Made by a program: the position numbers and the translations under genes. From Ga0077530 sp035565975 (GTDB lineage Bacteria > Pseudomonadota > Alphaproteobacteria > Rhizobiales > Hyphomicrobiaceae): a stretch of 64,000 nucleotides of DNA. Below, one piece after another: positions 23,414 through 33,300 of this stretch. The notes beneath the pieces are model-generated. The model had not been told where the DNA came from, made no database searches, and saw only the letters and a program-made list of their open reading frames with translations. The stretch covers positions 10,996 through 74,995 of the forward strand of contig DATMRT010000119.1 in NCBI GenBank assembly GCA_035565975.1, written 5' to 3'. Within the stretch, counting starts at the first letter, position 1, and every line of letters begins with the position of its first letter.

Positions 23414-25489
23414 TCAACGCCTGCCGGGAGAATTTTGGCGGAGGAGGCAGGAGTCGAACCCACCGAAAGCCGTCTCGCGACCCTCTCCGGATTTGAAGTC
23501 CGGCCGCCCCACCGGGGACGTTTCTCCTCCGTCGCGCGACGCTGCCAGAGAGCCCCCGGCAGGCACGCGTGAAAACAGGTCCCGCTTATGCGGGTTGATG
23601 CGGCGAATGTCGCCGCGACGCATGGTCAGCCCCTGGCGATCGAAGAACTCCAGGATCTGAATCGCAACCTTGCGCCCATTCTGGACACGATCCCGGAACG
23701 CGATGACGGTGAATTCGCCGTCCGCATCGGCTGCCGCCAGCGCGCGCGCGATGTCCGCCATCTCGATCACGGTCGACCCGAGAAAATAGTGATCCTGTGC
23801 GATTTCGTCCACGTCTCCGCGACGCGCCGCGAGCTTGAAGAGGCGCCGGATGAAATTTTCGTCGATCCGCTGTGCCTTGGCGATATCGCGTACACGAGGC
23901 GGCCGGAAGCGCGCCTCGCCGCCGAGCACCGGCGCGATCCGCGACCAGAGCTGCTCCTCCTCGTCCGAGAGGCGGACCTCGTGTCCCGGCCGGCGCACCC
24001 AGGAGCGATCGAGCGTCACCTTTCCTTCTGCGACGAGTTGCTGGAGCGCGCGCGAGAACGTGGGCGCGGGCAGACGCGGGCTGAGCGCAAGCCGCAGGCG
24101 CTCCTGTCCGAGACCTGGAAGGTCAGGCTTCTCGGCGTGGAAGCGGTCGAGCGTATCGACCACATCGGAGGCGTACGCTTGCCACGTGCCTCGCGTGAGC
24201 GCGACAACGCGCTCGCCGTCGGCAAACGTCACGAGGTCGAGTGACTGCACGGCGGCCTCGACAAGTCCCGCCGCCGCAGCACGGTCGCGGAAGAAAGCGG
24301 TGAGGTCGACAAAGCTGCGGCTCGCCTCGAGAAGCCGGCGCAGCACGACCATGGGATCATGACCAGAGAGAATATCGAGCTCCGCACGGCGTGCCGGCGT
24401 GGCGCGATGGCGCTCGGGTGGACGCAGATCGAGGATCGTGCCGCCACCGATCGTGCGCGTCGCAGCGGAGTCGCGCAGCACGAAGCGGTCACCAGCCGCC
24501 ATGGCCGCCGGGGGATCGAGCATGATCTGCGCGTAGTCGCCATCGCCGGGTGCGATACCGCCCGAGCGGAGCGCCAGCACGCGCGCATTGCGCTCAGCCG
24601 AGCCGTGATGAAACTTGACCGGCAGCCATTGCGAGAGCGCCTTGCGCTCGCTCGGCAAGAGCTTGAGCGTTACGTCGATGCGGTTTGCCGGGCTGTGCAG
24701 TGTCGGATCGAGCAGCACATCGCCGCGCCCCACGCTTTCAGGATCGATCTTCGGGCCGACGAGACCGATGGCACAGCGCTGGCCGGCGAGACCCAGAGTC
24801 GCGGCCGTATTCTGCGCGTGCACCGAGCGCACGCGCGCCTCGAGGCCGCCCGGCGAGCTCATGACCCGGTCCCCGACCGTCACACGCCCGGAAAGCACAG
24901 TGCCGGTGACGACCGTGCCGGCGCCGCGCAGCGAGAAGCTGCGGTCAATAGCAAGGCGAAAGCGCCCATCTGCCGAGCGAAGTCTCGTAGCCGCGGCCGC
25001 CTCATCGAGCAGCGACAGCAACTCGGCAATGCCTTCATCCGTGACGGTCGAGACCGGCACGATATCGGCTTCTGCAAGCCCGGTTCCGGAAAGCGCGCCG
25101 CGGATCTCGGCACTCACCTCGGCGCGGCGCTCCGGCGATACGAGATCGCACTTGCTCATTGCGACGATGCCCCGGCGAATCCCGAGCAGATCGATGATCG
25201 CGAGATGCTCGCGCGTCTGGGGCATGACGCCATCGTCGGCAGCGACGACGAGCAGCGCGAAGTCGATGCCGCTCGCCCCCGCCAACATGGTGTGCACGAG
25301 GCGCTCGTGGCCCGGCACATCGACAAAGCCGATGATGTCGCCGGTCGGTCGCGGCAGGTAGGCAAAGCCGAGCTCGATGGTGATGCCGCGGCGCTGCTCC
25401 TCCTTGAGGCGGTCGGTATCCACACCCGTCAGCGCGCGCACGAGGCTCGTCTTGCCGTGATCGATATGGCCTGCCGTGCCGATGATCAT
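23414..25489 (-). CDS. selB: Selenocysteine-specific elongation factor SelB
   Basis: A 691-residue GTPase that brings Sec-tRNA-Sec to UGA codons marked by a SECIS hairpin. G1 is GTAGHIDHGKTSL at the very N-terminus, with RGITIELGFA (G2), DVPGHERLV (G3) and SKCDL (G4). Domains II/III follow, then C-terminal winged helices (about 430-640) that bind the SECIS. Family-like sequence ends near residue 635 (INPHKRDLF). The frame stays open through the whole selC gene: codon 654 begins at the first base of the tRNA and the stop lies 20 nt past its CCA end. The ATG at 25489 overlaps the Sel1-repeat gene by 4 nt and begins the canonical MIIGTAGHID. Confidence 0.93.
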   Translation of the reverse strand: MIIGTAGHIDHGKTSLVRALTGVDTDRLKEEQRRGITIELGFAYLPRPTGDIIGFVDVPGHERLVHTMLAGASGIDFALLVVAADDGVMPQTREHLAIIDLLGIRRGIVAMSKCDLVSPERRAEVSAEIRGALSGTGLAEADIVPVSTVTDEGIAELLSLLDEAAAATRLRSADGRFRLAIDRSFSLRGAGTVVTGTVLSGRVTVGDRVMSSPGGLEARVRSVHAQNTAATLGLAGQRCAIGLVGPKIDPESVGRGDVLLDPTLHSPANRIDVTLKLLPSERKALSQWLPVKFHHGSAERNARVLALRSGGIAPGDGDYAQIMLDPPAAMAAGDRFVLRDSAATRTIGGGTILDLRPPERHRATPARRAELDILSGHDPMVVLRRLLEASRSFVDLTAFFRDRAAAAGLVEAAVQSLDLVTFADGERVVALTRGTWQAYASDVVDTLDRFHAEKPDLPGLGQERLRLALSPRLPAPTFSRALQQLVAEGKVTLDRSWVRRPGHEVRLSDEEEQLWSRIAPVLGGEARFRPPRVRDIAKAQRIDENFIRRLFKLAARRGDVDEIAQDHYFLGSTVIEMADIARALAAADADGEFTVIAFRDRVQNGRKVAIQILEFFDRQGLTMRRGDIRRINPHKRDLFSRVPAGGSLAASRDGGETSPVGRPDFKSGEGRETAFGGFDSCLLRQNSPGRR
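23436..23530 (-). tRNA. selC: tRNA-Sec (anticodon UCA)
   Basis: A 95-nt tRNA with genomically encoded GCCA. It has GGAGGAG at the 5' end pairing with CTCCTCC at the 3' end, the D-arm core CCCCGGTGGGG, an anticodon arm CCGGA-CTTCAAA-TCCGG with anticodon TCA, a long variable arm and the T-loop TTCGACT. Each part lines up with E. coli selC. The 3' branch from the T-loop to the discriminator is one nucleotide shorter than in E. coli, giving 12 rather than 13 pairs in the acceptor/T stack by my count. It serves the UGA in the formate dehydrogenase gene of the same cluster. Confidence 0.93.
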
Positions 25490-26286
25490 GGCGCGGCCTC
25501 CGCTTCGGGGAGGCGTCGCGCCAGATCTTTGCCAGCTTCGATTTCGGCAGGCGACAGCGAGGCAAAGACCGGGCTCAGGAAGCGCTCGGCGAGCTTGCTG
25601 CCACCCCAGCGGGCGCGCATGAGCCAGGCATAGGCCTTGACGCGATCCTGCGGCACACCCTGGCCAATGTGATGTGCTGCGCCGAGCATGGCCTGACCGT
25701 CGGCATCGCCCAGCGCGGCGGCCTTGCGCCACCACGCGATCGCGGCATCGGCATCGCGCGCCACGCCGAGCGCATTGTGATGGAAAAGGCCGATGCGCGT
25801 CATCGAGGCGGCGATGCCCTGATCGGCGGCGGCGCGCGCCCATTTCAGGGACTCGGTGTAGTCGGGCGTGCGCGCATCCTCATTGGCGAGCAGCCACGAC
25901 AGCATGTCCTGCGCCGCCGCATCGCCCTTCTCGGCGGCGCGTCGATACCAGATCTCGGCATCGACATCGCTCTGCGGCACGCCTTCGCCCTTGAGATAGG
26001 CATCGGCAATCTCGCGCTCAGCCGGCGCGTGGCCTTGGGTGGCCGCGGCTAGGAGCCACTTGGCGGCAACAGTCTGATCGGGAGGTGCACCGAGCCCCTG
26101 CATGAGGCAGGTCGCGACGCCGTGCTGAGCCTCGGCATGGCCCGCCTGCGCGAGCGGCAACCACACGGCGATGGCGGCTTCGTGCTGCCCAGCGGCGAAG
26201 AGCGCTCGCGCCTCGCGAAGCTGATCCGCGATCGATGGCGCAGGCGCCCGCCGGTCGCGACCTAGCGTGAGACCGAGGAGCTTCAT
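25486..26286 (-). CDS. Sel1-like repeat protein between selA and selB
   Basis: A 266-residue solenoid of Sel1-like (TPR-related) repeats. At least five units are visible with the pattern A-A-x-W-x-x-x-A-A-x-x-G-x-A-x-A-Q, for example AAKWLLAAATQGHAPAE, AEIWYRRAAEKGDAAAQ and AIAWWRKAAALGDADGQ. There is no signal peptide, so the product is probably cytoplasmic. It overlaps both selA (26283-26286) and selB (25486-25489) by ATGA, so it is made with them. Sel1 here refers to a repeat family and has no known tie to selenium. A role in selenoprotein synthesis or formate dehydrogenase assembly is only suggested by position. Confidence 0.85.
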   Translation of the reverse strand: MKLLGLTLGRDRRAPAPSIADQLREARALFAAGQHEAAIAVWLPLAQAGHAEAQHGVATCLMQGLGAPPDQTVAAKWLLAAATQGHAPAEREIADAYLKGEGVPQSDVDAEIWYRRAAEKGDAAAQDMLSWLLANEDARTPDYTESLKWARAAADQGIAASMTRIGLFHHNALGVARDADAAIAWWRKAAALGDADGQAMLGAAHHIGQGVPQDRVKAYAWLMRARWGGSKLAERFLSPVFASLSPAEIEAGKDLARRLPEAEAAP

Positions 26287-27719
26287 GGCTCGGCCTCGGC
26301 GTCATGAAGGACGAGCGCCAGTTTCTCGAGCTGCTCGACGAAAGCTGTCTCGTCGTCCAAACATCGGAAATCGAGAATGAGCGCCCCCTTCTCGATATGG
26401 CCGATCACGGGGATCGGAAGCCGCCGGAAAGCAGAGCTCAGCATGTCGAGCTGGCGCCCGGACTGCTTCTTCGCGCGCGGTGTGATCGCGAGGCCAGCGC
26501 TCGGAATTGTCTCCAGCGGGAGCGCGCCGGAACCGATCTGGCTCGTGCACGCGCAGCACGCGACCTCGAAGCCGTCGTCGAGCGCGCGCGCAGCTGGCGG
26601 CGCGACACGCTCGGCCTGGGCGCGGATATCGTCCACCGGGCGCGTGAGGAAACCGAGCGTCGGCAGGCGCTCAGGCAGCCGATCGGGATCGCGGTAGAGC
26701 TTGAGCGTTGCTTCGAGCGCGGCGAGGCGGATCTTGTCGAGGCGCACGGCCCGCTTGATCGGGTTCTTCGCGCAGGCGCGCACGAGATCGCGGCGACCGA
26801 CGATGAACCCGGCCTGCGGGCCGCCGAGCAGCTTGTCGCCCGAGAAGGTGACAAGGTCGGCGCCGTCAGCCAACGCATCCTGCACCGTGCGCTCGCGGCG
26901 CAGGGCATACTTGCCGAGATCGATCAGCGTGCCCGAGCCCAGATCGTCGACGAGCGGCAAACCCTTGTCGCGCGCGAGCGCGGCGAGCTCACGCGTTCCG
27001 ACCTCCTTGGTGAAACCCTGGATGAGGTAGTTGGACGTGTGGACCTTGAGAAGGAGCGCTGTCTCCGGCTCGATCGCGTCGACGTAGTCGCGCAAATGCG
27101 TGCGGTTGGTGGTGCCGATCTCCCTGAGACGCGTGCCCGCGCGCGCCATGATGTCCGGCATCCGGAAGCTGCCACCGATCTCGATCAGCTCGCCGCGCGA
27201 GACGATGCTCTCGCGGCCGAGCGCGAGCGTGTTGAGGACGAGCAGAATGGCGGACGCGTTATTGTTGACGAGGATCGCGTCCTCAGCGCCCGTCAGCTCG
27301 CAGATGAGCCCGCGCACGATGTCATCGCGCTCGCCTCGGCCGCCCACTTCGAGATCGAATTCCAGCGCTGCCGGCGCGCGCATGGCGGCGGAAGCCGCCG
27401 CAACTGCCTCCTCGGCGAGAATGGCGCGCCCGAGGTTCGTGTGCAGAACGGTGCCGGTCAGGTTGAGAACGCGGCGCAGACGCGGCTCGTCCTCAGCTTC
27501 CAGTACCTCGGCGGCGCGTGCGGCGATCGCGGCCGCCGTATCGGCGCGGCTGACGGCATGGCGGGGACCGGCGGGGCCGTTGGCGGCACGCAGCTCATCA
27601 AGGGCGCCCCGCACGGCGCTGAGCGTTGCGGCGTGGCCAAAGCGCGCGACGACGATGCGGCCGGCCTCGCCACGCAGCACCTCATCCACCGACGGTATCG
27701 GCACGCTTCCCTTGCTCAC
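26283..27719 (-). CDS. selA: L-seryl-tRNA(Sec) selenium transferase SelA
   Basis: A 478-residue PLP enzyme that converts seryl-tRNA-Sec to selenocysteyl-tRNA-Sec with selenophosphate. The N-terminal tRNA-binding part has IPSVDEVLRG; the core has NLTGTVLHTNLGRA, VNNNASAILLVLN and the PLP lysine in FSGDKLLGGPQAG (Lys296, against Lys295 in E. coli). I chose the GTG at 27719, with GGAG 6 nt upstream and just past the FdhE stop; a start at 27782 would overlap fdhE by more than 40 nt. Co-transcription with the formate dehydrogenase genes upstream is likely. Confidence 0.92.
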   Translation of the reverse strand: MSKGSVPIPSVDEVLRGEAGRIVVARFGHAATLSAVRGALDELRAANGPAGPRHAVSRADTAAAIAARAAEVLEAEDEPRLRRVLNLTGTVLHTNLGRAILAEEAVAAASAAMRAPAALEFDLEVGGRGERDDIVRGLICELTGAEDAILVNNNASAILLVLNTLALGRESIVSRGELIEIGGSFRMPDIMARAGTRLREIGTTNRTHLRDYVDAIEPETALLLKVHTSNYLIQGFTKEVGTRELAALARDKGLPLVDDLGSGTLIDLGKYALRRERTVQDALADGADLVTFSGDKLLGGPQAGFIVGRRDLVRACAKNPIKRAVRLDKIRLAALEATLKLYRDPDRLPERLPTLGFLTRPVDDIRAQAERVAPPAARALDDGFEVACCACTSQIGSGALPLETIPSAGLAITPRAKKQSGRQLDMLSSAFRRLPIPVIGHIEKGALILDFRCLDDETAFVEQLEKLALVLHDAEAEP

Positions 27720-27739
27720 CACGCACTCCAGGTCAGCAA

Positions 27740-28678
27740 TCAGTAGCCCATAAGGAACGGGTTCACCGAGGCCCGTGTCCACCCCTCCTTTGTGAGGGTA
27801 AGATCGAGCGCGAGGGACGCCACGTCATCGGCAAAGGGCTCGAGAGCCGCATCCTTGTGCTGGTGGAGCATCTTCACGTAGGAGTCGCAAGCTTCGCAAG
27901 TCTCGCCCATGACGGTCTCGCTGCCGCCCTCGATCGAGTGGTATGCGATACCCTTCTCGCTGCTGCACACGAGGCACTTAATGCGCACGACGTTCCATTG
28001 CGTGGCGCAGATCGAGCAGGTGCAGAAGCGCGTGCCGTGAGCACCCTGCCAGCCGACGATGGCGCTCGCGACAGGCGCCCCGCCGCACGAGGGACAGGCG
28101 CCGTCGGCGACCCGCTCGAGCGTTTCGACGTCGAGCTTCGCCGCAAGGCGCGTGAAGAGCACCTGCACGGCGGCGGCGGCGATCACGTGCTCGGCAATGG
28201 CGTCACCTGGGATCTGGTCGAGGATGACGGCCTGCATCATGAGGCGGCGTGCCTCGGGCCCTGCCTTCTCGACGGCCGCGACGGCAGCGCGGGACGTATC
28301 GGCCAGCTCGGCGGCGGCAAGCGCCTTCACGAGCGCTCCGAAAATCTTGTTCGCGCTATCCTCGAGCACGATCTGGCCGGTCGAGATCGGCGGCATGGTG
28401 TTCTCGCGCGCGAGCTGAAGTCGCTCGGGCGAGGGCAGAACCGGCTCGGGCAGGTCCGTCAGGATATCGTGCTGGGCGCGTGCGATCTGCGAAAGCAGAC
28501 GCAGATAGGGCTCGAGGTCATGGCCCGGCGCGAGCGCAGCAAAGCGCTCGCTGCGTGTGAGGAAAACGCGGCCAGGGTCGGGGAGCACGGCGAAGGGCGG
28601 ATTCGCGACTTCGCCGATGTCCATGGGTGCCAACGGGACGGCATTACCGCCCGGGCGTCTGGAACCGTCACGCGGCAT
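27740..28678 (-). CDS. fdhE: Formate dehydrogenase accessory protein FdhE
   Basis: A 312-residue cytoplasmic rubredoxin-like protein needed for activity of respiratory formate dehydrogenases. Four Cys pairs characteristic of the family are present: CPSCGG, CSICATQW, CLVCSSEKG and CEACDSY. Length matches E. coli FdhE (309). It lies between the gamma subunit gene and selA on the same strand, as in many fdn/fdo clusters. Confidence 0.93.
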   Translation of the reverse strand: MPRDGSRRPGGNAVPLAPMDIGEVANPPFAVLPDPGRVFLTRSERFAALAPGHDLEPYLRLLSQIARAQHDILTDLPEPVLPSPERLQLARENTMPPISTGQIVLEDSANKIFGALVKALAAAELADTSRAAVAAVEKAGPEARRLMMQAVILDQIPGDAIAEHVIAAAAVQVLFTRLAAKLDVETLERVADGACPSCGGAPVASAIVGWQGAHGTRFCTCSICATQWNVVRIKCLVCSSEKGIAYHSIEGGSETVMGETCEACDSYVKMLHQHKDAALEPFADDVASLALDLTLTKEGWTRASVNPFLMGY

Positions 28679-28712
28679 CCAAGCCTCTGATTCCGTTCAC
28701 TGTCTACTCAGC

Positions 28713-29402
28713 CTACTCAGCCGGTTGGGGGCCGCTAGGCTCCTTTCCGATCTCCTTGCGCAGCCACTTACGGTGGTGGCGCCAGGCCCAGCCACCGGTC
28801 ACGCTGCCGCGCGTCATCGCGCTAATCGTACCACGAACCCAGATCGCCGCGTAAACATGTATGATCCAGATCGCGATCGTGAGCACGGCGGCGCTCGCAT
28901 GGAGGACGGCCGCCATACGCCGCTGGTCGATCGTGGCCTTGAAGCCCAGAAGCTCCTCGACGTAGGCAAGCCCCGCCGGCCAGAGGCCGATGCCGGTCAC
29001 AAACATGACCGCCACCAGGATGGCCTGCGACCAGAATACGAATTTCTGGCCAGCGTTGTATTTGCCGACCTCGGGCAGGTACTCCTCGCGCCCCGCCAGG
29101 ACGTGGCGGAGACGGGCCAGCCAGACCCAGTCGGTCGTCTCGGGCAGGTTGGCCGTGAAGAAACGCAGGAACAGGCCGAGGAAGCCGACTACCAGTACCA
29201 CCCCGAGCCAGGGGTGCAGCCAGCGCGCCGTCGCACCCCCACCGAAGAGTCCCGTCAGCCAGTAGAGGCTCGGATGGAACAGCGCGAGACCGCTGATCAT
29301 CAACAGCACGAAGCTGATCGCGACGATCCAGTGGTTGACACGCGCGCTGCCCGAGTAGCGAGGCACCTGCATGTGCGGCTCGCCACTATTGTGCTCACTC
29401 AT
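28713..29402 (-). CDS. fdoI: Formate dehydrogenase gamma subunit (cytochrome b556)
   Basis: A 229-residue four-helix membrane cytochrome b. The first helix region is RVNHWIVAISFVLLMISGL with a heme-ligand His; later helices carry HPWLGVVLVVGF, WSQAILVAVMFVTGIGLW and LHASAAVLTIAIWIIHVYAA. It accepts electrons from the beta subunit and reduces quinone at the cytoplasmic side. The start overlaps the beta-subunit stop by ATGA. Slightly longer than E. coli FdnI (217) because of an N-terminal SEHNSGEPHM extension and a charged tail. Confidence 0.92.
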   Translation of the reverse strand: MSEHNSGEPHMQVPRYSGSARVNHWIVAISFVLLMISGLALFHPSLYWLTGLFGGGATARWLHPWLGVVLVVGFLGLFLRFFTANLPETTDWVWLARLRHVLAGREEYLPEVGKYNAGQKFVFWSQAILVAVMFVTGIGLWPAGLAYVEELLGFKATIDQRRMAAVLHASAAVLTIAIWIIHVYAAIWVRGTISAMTRGSVTGGWAWRHHRKWLRKEIGKEPSGPQPAE

Positions 29403-30304
29403 GCGCCACCTCCCCTCAGCTTCTCGGCGTTCTCCTCATCCTCCTCCGTGACGCGGTTCGCGCCAGCGAGGAGGTGGTGAACGACGCCGAAGGCTGCCGT
29501 GATGCCGAGCAGGGCAAGACCGGCGTACTTGCCGGCGCCTTTCCAGATCTCGACGAGCGGGCTGATCCGCGGGTTCTCGGGCAGGCCTGCGTAGAGCGCG
29601 GGCTTGTCGAGGTGGTGGAGGACGTACATGACGTGCGTCCCCTGCACACCGGGAGGATCGTAGAGACCCGCCTTCGACCAGCCGCGGTCCTTGAGATCGG
29701 CGACGCGCTCGGCGGCGAGCTTCTTCATGTCGTCCTTGGTGCCGAAGGTGATGGCCTTCGTGGGGCACGCCTTGGCGCACGCGGGGCCCTGGCCGACGGC
29801 AACGCGGTCCGAGCAGAGCGTGCACTTGTAGGCTTTGTTGTCGGCCGACGAGATACGGGGAATGTTGAAGGGGCAGCCCTTCACGCAATACCCGCAGCCG
29901 ATGCAGTTCGCCGAGATGAAGTCGACGATGCCATTGGAATACTGCACGATCGCGCCGGGTGCCGGGCAGGCCTTGAGGCAGCCCGGATCCTGGCAGTGCA
30001 TGCAGCCGTCCTTACGGATCAGCCACTCGAACTGACCACGCTCGGAGTTCTCGTATTCGGCGAACCGCATCAGCGTCCAGGTGTTCGGTGAGAGATCGTG
30101 GGGATTGTCGTAGACACCCACGTTCTCCTCGATGTCCTGGCGCAGATCGTTCCACTCCATGCAGGCGACCTGGCAGGCCTTGCAGCCGATGCACTTCGAG
30201 ACATCGATCAGCTTGGCGACCGGCGTTTCCGCTTTTGCCGACGGCAGCGCGCCGGTGGTCGCGGAACGCTTGGTGAGGCCGAATGCCGGTTGAAGTTGAG
30301 ACAT
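29399..30304 (-). CDS. fdoH: Formate dehydrogenase beta subunit (4x 4Fe-4S)
   Basis: A 301-residue iron-sulfur subunit with four 4Fe-4S sets: CIGCKACQVAC, CMHCQDPGCLKAC, CIGCGYCVKGC and CTLCSDRV with CAKACP. A single C-terminal membrane helix (YAGLALLGITAAFGVVHHLL) anchors it, as in E. coli FdnH/FdoH. It passes electrons from the periplasmic alpha subunit to the cytochrome b. It begins 12 nt after the alpha-subunit stop. Confidence 0.94.
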   Translation of the reverse strand: MSQLQPAFGLTKRSATTGALPSAKAETPVAKLIDVSKCIGCKACQVACMEWNDLRQDIEENVGVYDNPHDLSPNTWTLMRFAEYENSERGQFEWLIRKDGCMHCQDPGCLKACPAPGAIVQYSNGIVDFISANCIGCGYCVKGCPFNIPRISSADNKAYKCTLCSDRVAVGQGPACAKACPTKAITFGTKDDMKKLAAERVADLKDRGWSKAGLYDPPGVQGTHVMYVLHHLDKPALYAGLPENPRISPLVEIWKGAGKYAGLALLGITAAFGVVHHLLAGANRVTEEDEENAEKLRGGGA

Positions 30305-30316
30305 GTCAGCCCTCCC

Positions 30317-33300
30317 TCAGCTTACGGCCGGGCCGCTGAGCGGCTCGATGTTGACGAGGAACGCCTTGTATTCCGGCGTGTTCGTGTTCGCGTCGCCGAC
30401 GAACGGCGTCAGCGCGTTGACGCCGATCGCCTTCTTCGTCTCGCCGATGAACCCGTAGTGGATCGGCATGCCAACGTGATGGACCTTCTTTCCATCGACC
30501 ATCAGCGACGAGATCCGCTTCGAGATTACCGCCTTGCCTTTGACCGAGCCGCGGTTCGACGAGACCTTCACCCACTGTCCGTTCGAGATATTCTTTTCCT
30601 TCGCAAGCTCCGGAGAAATCTCGACGAAGAACTCGGGTTGTACGATCGCGTTGAGCTTGTTGGTCTTGGTCCACCAGTGGAAGTGCTCGGTGAGGCGATA
30701 CGTCGTCGCCACATACGGGAACTTCTTGGCGTCACCAAACTCCTCACGGTCCTTCTGGAAGACGCGAGCAACAGGATTGTTCGACGTCTTCGGATGAAGC
30801 GCGTTGACGACCGGGCTCTCGAACGGCTCGTAGTGCTCGGGGAACGGTCCTTCCGCCATGAGCTTGCGGGCGAAGAGACGTGCGACGCCCTCAGCATTCA
30901 TGATGAAGGGGCCGGCGGCCTTCTCCGGCGCGAGGGTCGGGCCGTAATCCGGCACGTCCGCGCCGCCCCAACGCTTGCCATCCCACGTGATGTAGGATTT
31001 CCGCTCGCTCCACGCCTTGCCCGACGGATCGGCCGAGGCGCGGTTGTAGAGGACGCGGCGATTGGCAGGCCACGCGAAGCCCCAGTTCGGGAACACGTTC
31101 TTGCCCGACGGATCTGCGTTGTCACGCCGGGCCGTCTGGTTGCCGCGCTCGGTGTAGGCGCCGGTGTAGATCCAGCACGCCGCCATCGTCGAGCCGTCGT
31201 CCCGAAGCTGGGCGAACGACGCGATCTGCTGACCCGCCTTGTAGAGGGTCTTGGTCGCATCGGCCGGATCCGGGATGTCCGCAACGGCCTTTCCGTTGAG
31301 CTCGCGCAGGAGCTCGTCGGGCGTCGGCATCTTGGAATTGGCGTAGCTCCAGTCGACCTTCAGAACCGGATCTGCCGCCTTGCCACCGTCCTTGGCATAG
31401 AGATCGCGAATGCGGAGGAAGAGCTCCGCCATGATCGCGATGTCCGTGCGCGCCTCGCCCGGCCCATCCGCCGCCTTCCAGCGCCAATTGAGCGTGCGCG
31501 AGGAGTTGGTGAACGAGCCTTCGTCCTCCGCAAAGCAGGTGGAGGGGAGCACGAACACTTCGGTCTGGATCTTCGACGGGTCGACCGGATTGGCCTCGCC
31601 GTGATTCTCCCAGAACTTCGCCGTGTCCGTCATCAACGGGTCGATCGCGACGAGGAACTTGAGCTTCGAAAGGCCCGCCGTCATCTTGGCCTTGTTCGGG
31701 ACCGAGAGCAGCGGATTGAAGCCCTGGCAGACGAAGCCGTTGACCTTGCCCTGGTAGACGAGATCGAAGATCTGCAGCGTGTCGTAGACCTTGTCGATCT
31801 TCGGCAGCCAGTCGTACCCGAAGTCGTTCTCCGCAGTCGCACTCGTGCCGTACATCGCCTTCAGCAGGCTGACGTAGAACTTCTTGTAGTTCTGCCAGAA
31901 GCTGACGGAGTTCGGCTGGAGCGGCCGGAAGTTGCGCGCCGCGAGATGGGCGGCGAACGTCGGCTCGCTTTCGCGCGGGATGCCGAGATAGCCCGGCGTC
32001 AGGTGCGCGAGCACGCCAATATCCGTCAGACCCTGCACGTTCGAGTGGCCGCGCAGCGCGTTGACGCCACCACCCGGAACACCCTGGTTGCCGAGCAGAA
32101 GCTGGATCATCGCCGCCGTGCGGATGTTCTGCGAACCGTGGCTGTGCTGCGTCCAGCCCAGCGCGTACATGATCGTCATCGACTTCTCGCCATTGGCGGT
32201 CGATGAAATCATCTCGCAGACCTTGAGGAACTTGTCCTTCGGCGATCCGCAGATGCGCTCCACCATCTCCGGCGTGTAGCGGGAGACATGCTTCTTCAGA
32301 AGCTGGTAGACCGAGCGCGGATGCTGGAGGGTCGTATCGCGCACGACAAATCCGTCAGGCCCGATCTCGTAGTCCCAGGTATCGCGGTTGTAAGACCGGC
32401 CATTGGCGTTGAAGCCGGAATACACGCCCTCCTGCTCGTCGAACGAGAAGCCATCTTTCACGATGAACGAGACGTCCGTGTAGTTCGCCACGTAGTCGCG
32501 ATGAATCTTGTCGTTCGTGATCAGGTAGTTGATCACACCGAGCAGATAAGCGGTATCGGTGCCGGCACGGATCGGACAGTAGAAGTCCGAGACCGAGGCC
32601 GAGCGCGTGAACCGCGGGTCGACGACGATCAGTCGCGCCTTGTTATGGTGCTTGGCTTCCGTGACCCATTTGAAGCCGCACGGATGCGCTTCGGCCGCGT
32701 TGCCGCCCATGATGAGCACGACATCGGCGTTCTTGATGTCGGTCCAGGAATTCGTCATCGCACCACGCCCGAATGTCGGGGCCAGACTGGCCACCGTTGG
32801 GGCGTGTCAGATACGTGCCTGGTTATCGACCTGAACGATGCCGAGGCCGCGGATCGTCTTCCAGGTGAGCCAGCCCGCCTCGTTCGAGGTGGCGCAGCCG
32901 GCAAGGAAGCCCATGGTCGGCCAGCGGTTCACCGTGACGCCGTCGCGCGTCTTCTCGATGACGTTCGCGTCGCGGTCTTCCTTCATGAGCTTCGCGATGC
33001 GCTCCATCGCAAAGTCCCAGGTGACCGGCTCGAACTTATCGCTGCCCGGCTTTCTGTGCATGGGCCGGGTGACGCGCTGCTTCGAATGGATGAAATCGAG
33101 GACGCCGGCGCCCTTCGGGCACAGCGTGCCGCGGTTCACCGGATTGTCGACGTCGCCTTCGATGTGGAAGATGTCGGCCTTCTCGCCTTTCTTCACATCA
33201 CCGCGGCTGTAAAGGATCATGCCACAGCTCACCGAGCAGTAAGGGCATGTGTTACGGGTCTCGGTCGCCTTAGAAAGCTTAAAAGAATGCGCCGCTTGCG

